Position numbers and translations under genes: made by a program
The notes under the pieces: model-generated
Told to the model about the DNA's origin: nothing
What the model saw: only the letters and a program-made list of their open reading frames with translations
Databases searched by the model: none
Part shown: one piece after another, positions 6,977 through 7,850 of the stretch
Position numbering within the stretch: the first letter of the stretch is position 1
Layout of the letters: every line of letters starts with the position of its first letter
Assembly: GCA_964599275.1 (NCBI GenBank)
Contig: CAZRFK010000079.1
Span: 1-7,850, forward strand
Origin: PUMD01 sp964599275
GTDB lineage: Bacteria; Bacillota; Sulfobacillia; SLMV01
Direction of reading: 5' to 3'
DNA length: 7,850 bases

Positions 6977-7099
6977 TATTGAACAGTCCTGGGGTAAAAT
7001 GGCAGAAGTTAAACATGAGGGAATGTCGACTGCAACTGCACTGTATGTTAAAATATTAATAGTAATGTAGCTGCTTAAAGTTAATATCATCATTAAGTA

Positions 7100-7114
7100 G
7101 ATCCGGAGGGGATC
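7100..7114 (+). promoter_or_regulatory. Ribosome binding site displayed in the loop of a small stem
   Basis: GATCC (7100-7104) and GGATC (7110-7114) are exact reverse complements and enclose GGAGG (7105-7109), the Shine-Dalgarno sequence of the binding-protein gene, whose ATG is seven bases beyond it. Folded, the ribosome binding site would form the whole five-base loop. A five-base stem is weak and may be chance, but a looped Shine-Dalgarno sequence could either stay accessible or act as a protein or antisense target. Confidence 0.4.
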
Positions 7115-7116
7115 CA

Positions 7117-7850
7117 ATGCACAGGAAACATTACTGGTTTGTTGTTCTGGTTGTTTTGCTGACTGGATTTATGGTTTTCTCAGCTGCCTGTGAAGAATCT
7201 GAAGAAGCTGTTGAAGATCCTGAAGAAGAAGTCGAGTATAAGGATGAATTTATTGCCGCCATACCTGGAGAGATTCAGGGTACAGACCCACAGCAGGTTA
7301 CTACTATCTACGGTCTGGTTGATGGAATGCTCACAACTCCTCCTATCAGCCTGGGGTTAAATAACGATCAGATTCTACCTTATGGCGTCGAGGATGTTGA
7401 GATCTCAGAAGATGGACTGCAAATAATCTTCACTTTTGACGAGGAACGTACCTTCCACAATGATGTGCCACTCACACCAGAGGCTTATAAAAATTCGGTG
7501 GAAAGATATCGAGAGCATAGTCCATACGCTTTCGATTTCAATCCTGTCGAAGAAATGGTTGTAGAGGATAACACCCTGACTCTGAAACTGTCCGAACCCG
7601 GACCGGGTATGTTCGTTGTCCTGTCCAGTGCTTACGGTGCTCCAGTAGAAGCGGGTGCTGCTGAGGAAATGGGTGCCGAAGAGTTCAACCGCAGGACTAT
7701 TGGTGACGGTCCATTTACGATCGAGGAATGGGAAGATGGTTCGCACGTCCAATTGGTAAGAAATGATGACTATCATGATCATCTCCCATTTGTGGATAAC
7801 AATGAAGCCTTCCATTTTGAAGACATGACAGTAAGGTTTATTCCCGAAGG
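7117..7850 (+). CDS. ABC-transporter family-5 solute-binding lipoprotein (dipeptide/oligopeptide type), partial
   Basis: The first 244 codons of an extracellular substrate-binding protein, open to the right edge. Residues 1-25 are a lipoprotein signal: HRKH at the N-terminus, a hydrophobic core (about 6-21), then FSAAC with Cys25 as the likely lipidated residue. The lipobox has Ser rather than Leu at -3, acceptable but atypical. A strongly acidic linker follows (26-44, mostly Glu). The mature domain matches the SBP_bac_5 fold: IPGEIQGTDPQ (49-59) at the N-lobe, SEDGLQIIFTFDEERTFHNDVPLTPE (97-122), corresponding to the family's DGLTYTF...FHDGTPLTAED, and GDGPFTIEEW (196-205), corresponding to GTGPY. 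Family members bind dipeptides, oligopeptides, nickel or other small solutes, so peptide is inferred from the peptidase and deacylase neighbours. Permease and ATPase genes are expected beyond the window. GGAGGGG (7105-7111) precedes the ATG. Confidence 0.9.
   Translation, partial: MHRKHYWFVVLVVLLTGFMVFSAACEESEEAVEDPEEEVEYKDEFIAAIPGEIQGTDPQQVTTIYGLVDGMLTTPPISLGLNNDQILPYGVEDVEISEDGLQIIFTFDEERTFHNDVPLTPEAYKNSVERYREHSPYAFDFNPVEEMVVEDNTLTLKLSEPGPGMFVVLSSAYGAPVEAGAAEEMGAEEFNRRTIGDGPFTIEEWEDGSHVQLVRNDDYHDHLPFVDNNEAFHFEDMTVRFIPE

Noticed and set aside
6999..7070. 23-codon frame (ATG at 6999) ahead of the binding-protein gene
   Set aside because: GGGG lies too close to the ATG for a good ribosome binding site, and the frame overlaps another equally short one, so neither stands out.
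7405..7815. 136-codon open frame on the minus strand within the binding-protein gene
   Set aside because: It is the antisense of a well-matched solute-binding protein, has no ribosome binding site that I can see, and its translation resembles no family.

Overview
The window looks like a chromosomal stretch from a bacterium, most likely a Gram-positive-type (Bacillota-like) anaerobe of moderate GC content. The reasons are strong GGAGG-type ribosome binding sites, use of TTG and (probably) GTG starts, an XRE-HTH regulator fused to a TPR array, and a lipoprotein-type solute-binding protein with a very acidic linker behind the lipidated cysteine. The acidic linker would suit a salt-adapted organism, but that is a weak hint. 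Nothing here fixes the genus. I see no rRNA, tRNA, insertion sequence or CRISPR array.

Layout, left to right. At the left edge, positions 1-42 hold the first 14 codons of a gene on the minus strand, with a clear GGAGGG ribosome binding site. It diverges from a plus-strand 12-TM MFS transporter (about 374-1612). A gap of about 620 bases (1613-2231) follows with no gene I can support, perhaps containing decayed coding sequence. Then come an M28-family metallopeptidase with all zinc ligands (2232-3611), an XRE-HTH/TPR regulator (3827-5191), an N-acyl-D-amino-acid deacylase of the amidohydrolase superfamily with all zinc ligands (5351-6976), and the start of a family-5 (dipeptide/oligopeptide type) ABC-transporter solute-binding lipoprotein (7117 to the right edge, incomplete).

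From 2232 rightward the genes make a coherent set: capture and import of small peptides or N-acylated amino acids (binding protein, with permease and ATPase genes expected just outside the window), intracellular cleavage of peptides (M28 enzyme), deacylation of N-acyl-D-amino acids (amidohydrolase) and a likely local regulator. The simplest reading is a scavenging locus for D-amino-acid-containing peptides or peptidoglycan-derived material. A second, weaker reading is possible because HTH-TPR proteins of the RRNPP type sense imported oligopeptides: the regulator may be controlled by a peptide brought in by the neighbouring transporter and destroyed by the neighbouring peptidase.

The most striking non-coding signal is a perfect 12-bp inverted repeat at 5232-5274 between the regulator and the deacylase. 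It has a short inner stem and no U-tract, and it sits about 60 bases upstream of a strong ribosome binding site with a TTG start. A smaller oddity is a 5-bp stem at 7100-7114 that places the GGAGG of the binding-protein gene exactly in its loop.
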